DNA of 5,960 nucleotides from Vicinamibacteria bacterium (GTDB lineage: Bacteria; Acidobacteriota; Vicinamibacteria; Fen-336; JAGNNV01). A program made the position numbers and the translations under genes. Shown piece by piece: positions 5,800 to 5,960 of the stretch (its first letter is position 1; every line of letters starts with the position of its first letter). The notes below the pieces were generated by a model. That model was not told where the DNA came from. It searched no databases and was given only the letters and a program-made list of their open reading frames with translations. The stretch covers positions 1-5,960 of the forward strand of contig JAENWE010000453.1 of NCBI GenBank assembly GCA_016650185.1, given 5' to 3'.

Positions 5800-5960
5800 C
5801 AGTCCGTGGCGAAAGTCCGCCGGCATTCGACGAACGCTGCATCCCGCCTGGATTTCTTCGTTCAGACGCCCGAATATTCCCGATATTCGGGCGCTTCGGC
5901 TCATCGCCAGCCGGGCGCATCGCTCGTCTCGGTGCTGCGGCGGACTCTCACCACGGACTG
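5800..5960. repeat. Symmetric 161-base palindromic element
   Basis: The element starts on the base after the monooxygenase stop codon. The outer arms 5800-5822 and 5938-5960 are inverted copies matching at 21 of 23 positions, beginning CAGTCCGTGG and ending CCACGGACTG. Less regular pairing continues at 5831-5851 with 5907-5926. The centre is the perfect 10-bp hairpin at 5867-5893. Outer arms and central hairpin share one axis at base 5880. The right arm ends exactly at the window edge, so the element may extend further. Its arms do not resemble either repeat family on the left. It may be a miniature inverted-repeat element or a structured 3' region; no transposase is visible. Confidence 0.78.
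5867..5893 (+). terminator. Perfect 10-bp hairpin at the palindrome centre, possible terminator
   Basis: CGCCCGAATA (5867-5876) pairs fully with TATTCGGGCG (5884-5893) around the 7-base loop TTCCCGA, 67 bases after the monooxygenase stop. GAATATTC (5872-5879) adds local symmetry. No T-run follows, so a factor-independent terminator is not established, but its placement suits transcript-end processing. Confidence 0.45.

Overview
This is a GC-rich stretch from a bacterial chromosome. I cannot name the organism: there is no rRNA or tRNA, and the protein families present are widespread. Dispersed palindromic repeats, a decayed gene and loosely spaced co-directional genes suggest a free-living environmental bacterium with a repeat-rich genome, but this is inference.

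The left 1.7 kb holds no intact gene. Bases 1-240 carry two copies (offset exactly 144 bases) of a nested palindromic element. Bases 346-622 carry a second, unrelated tandem pair of palindromes, related by eye to the widespread CGTCATTGCGAG / GAAGCAATCTCG type of bacterial repeat. Bases 623-964 show only one hairpin with two possible pairings. Bases 965-1661 are the remains of a membrane protein that I recognise as a DUF6544-like family member, broken by at least four frameshifts and a large internal deletion.

The right 4.2 kb holds four intact genes, all on the plus strand: a secreted or lipid-anchored plant-type glutaminyl-peptide cyclotransferase (1733-2596); a radical SAM/SPASM-like protein whose cluster motif is stretched to CX3CX10C (2636-3763); GTP cyclohydrolase I, folE (3830-4396); and a class A FAD-dependent monooxygenase (4561-5799). 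The first three lie 39 and 66 bases apart and could be one transcript. The monooxygenase comes after a 164-base gap with its own promoter-like sequence and appears leaderless.

Immediately after the monooxygenase stop codon, bases 5800-5960 form a symmetric imperfect palindrome centred on base 5880, running to the end of the window. The intact genes are therefore bounded by unrelated palindromic elements on both sides. FolE makes 7,8-dihydroneopterin triphosphate from GTP, so together with an unusual radical SAM enzyme and a flavin monooxygenase it could form a small pterin- or cofactor-linked modification pathway. That link is a hypothesis from proximity; the products of the radical SAM enzyme and the monooxygenase cannot be read from the sequence.
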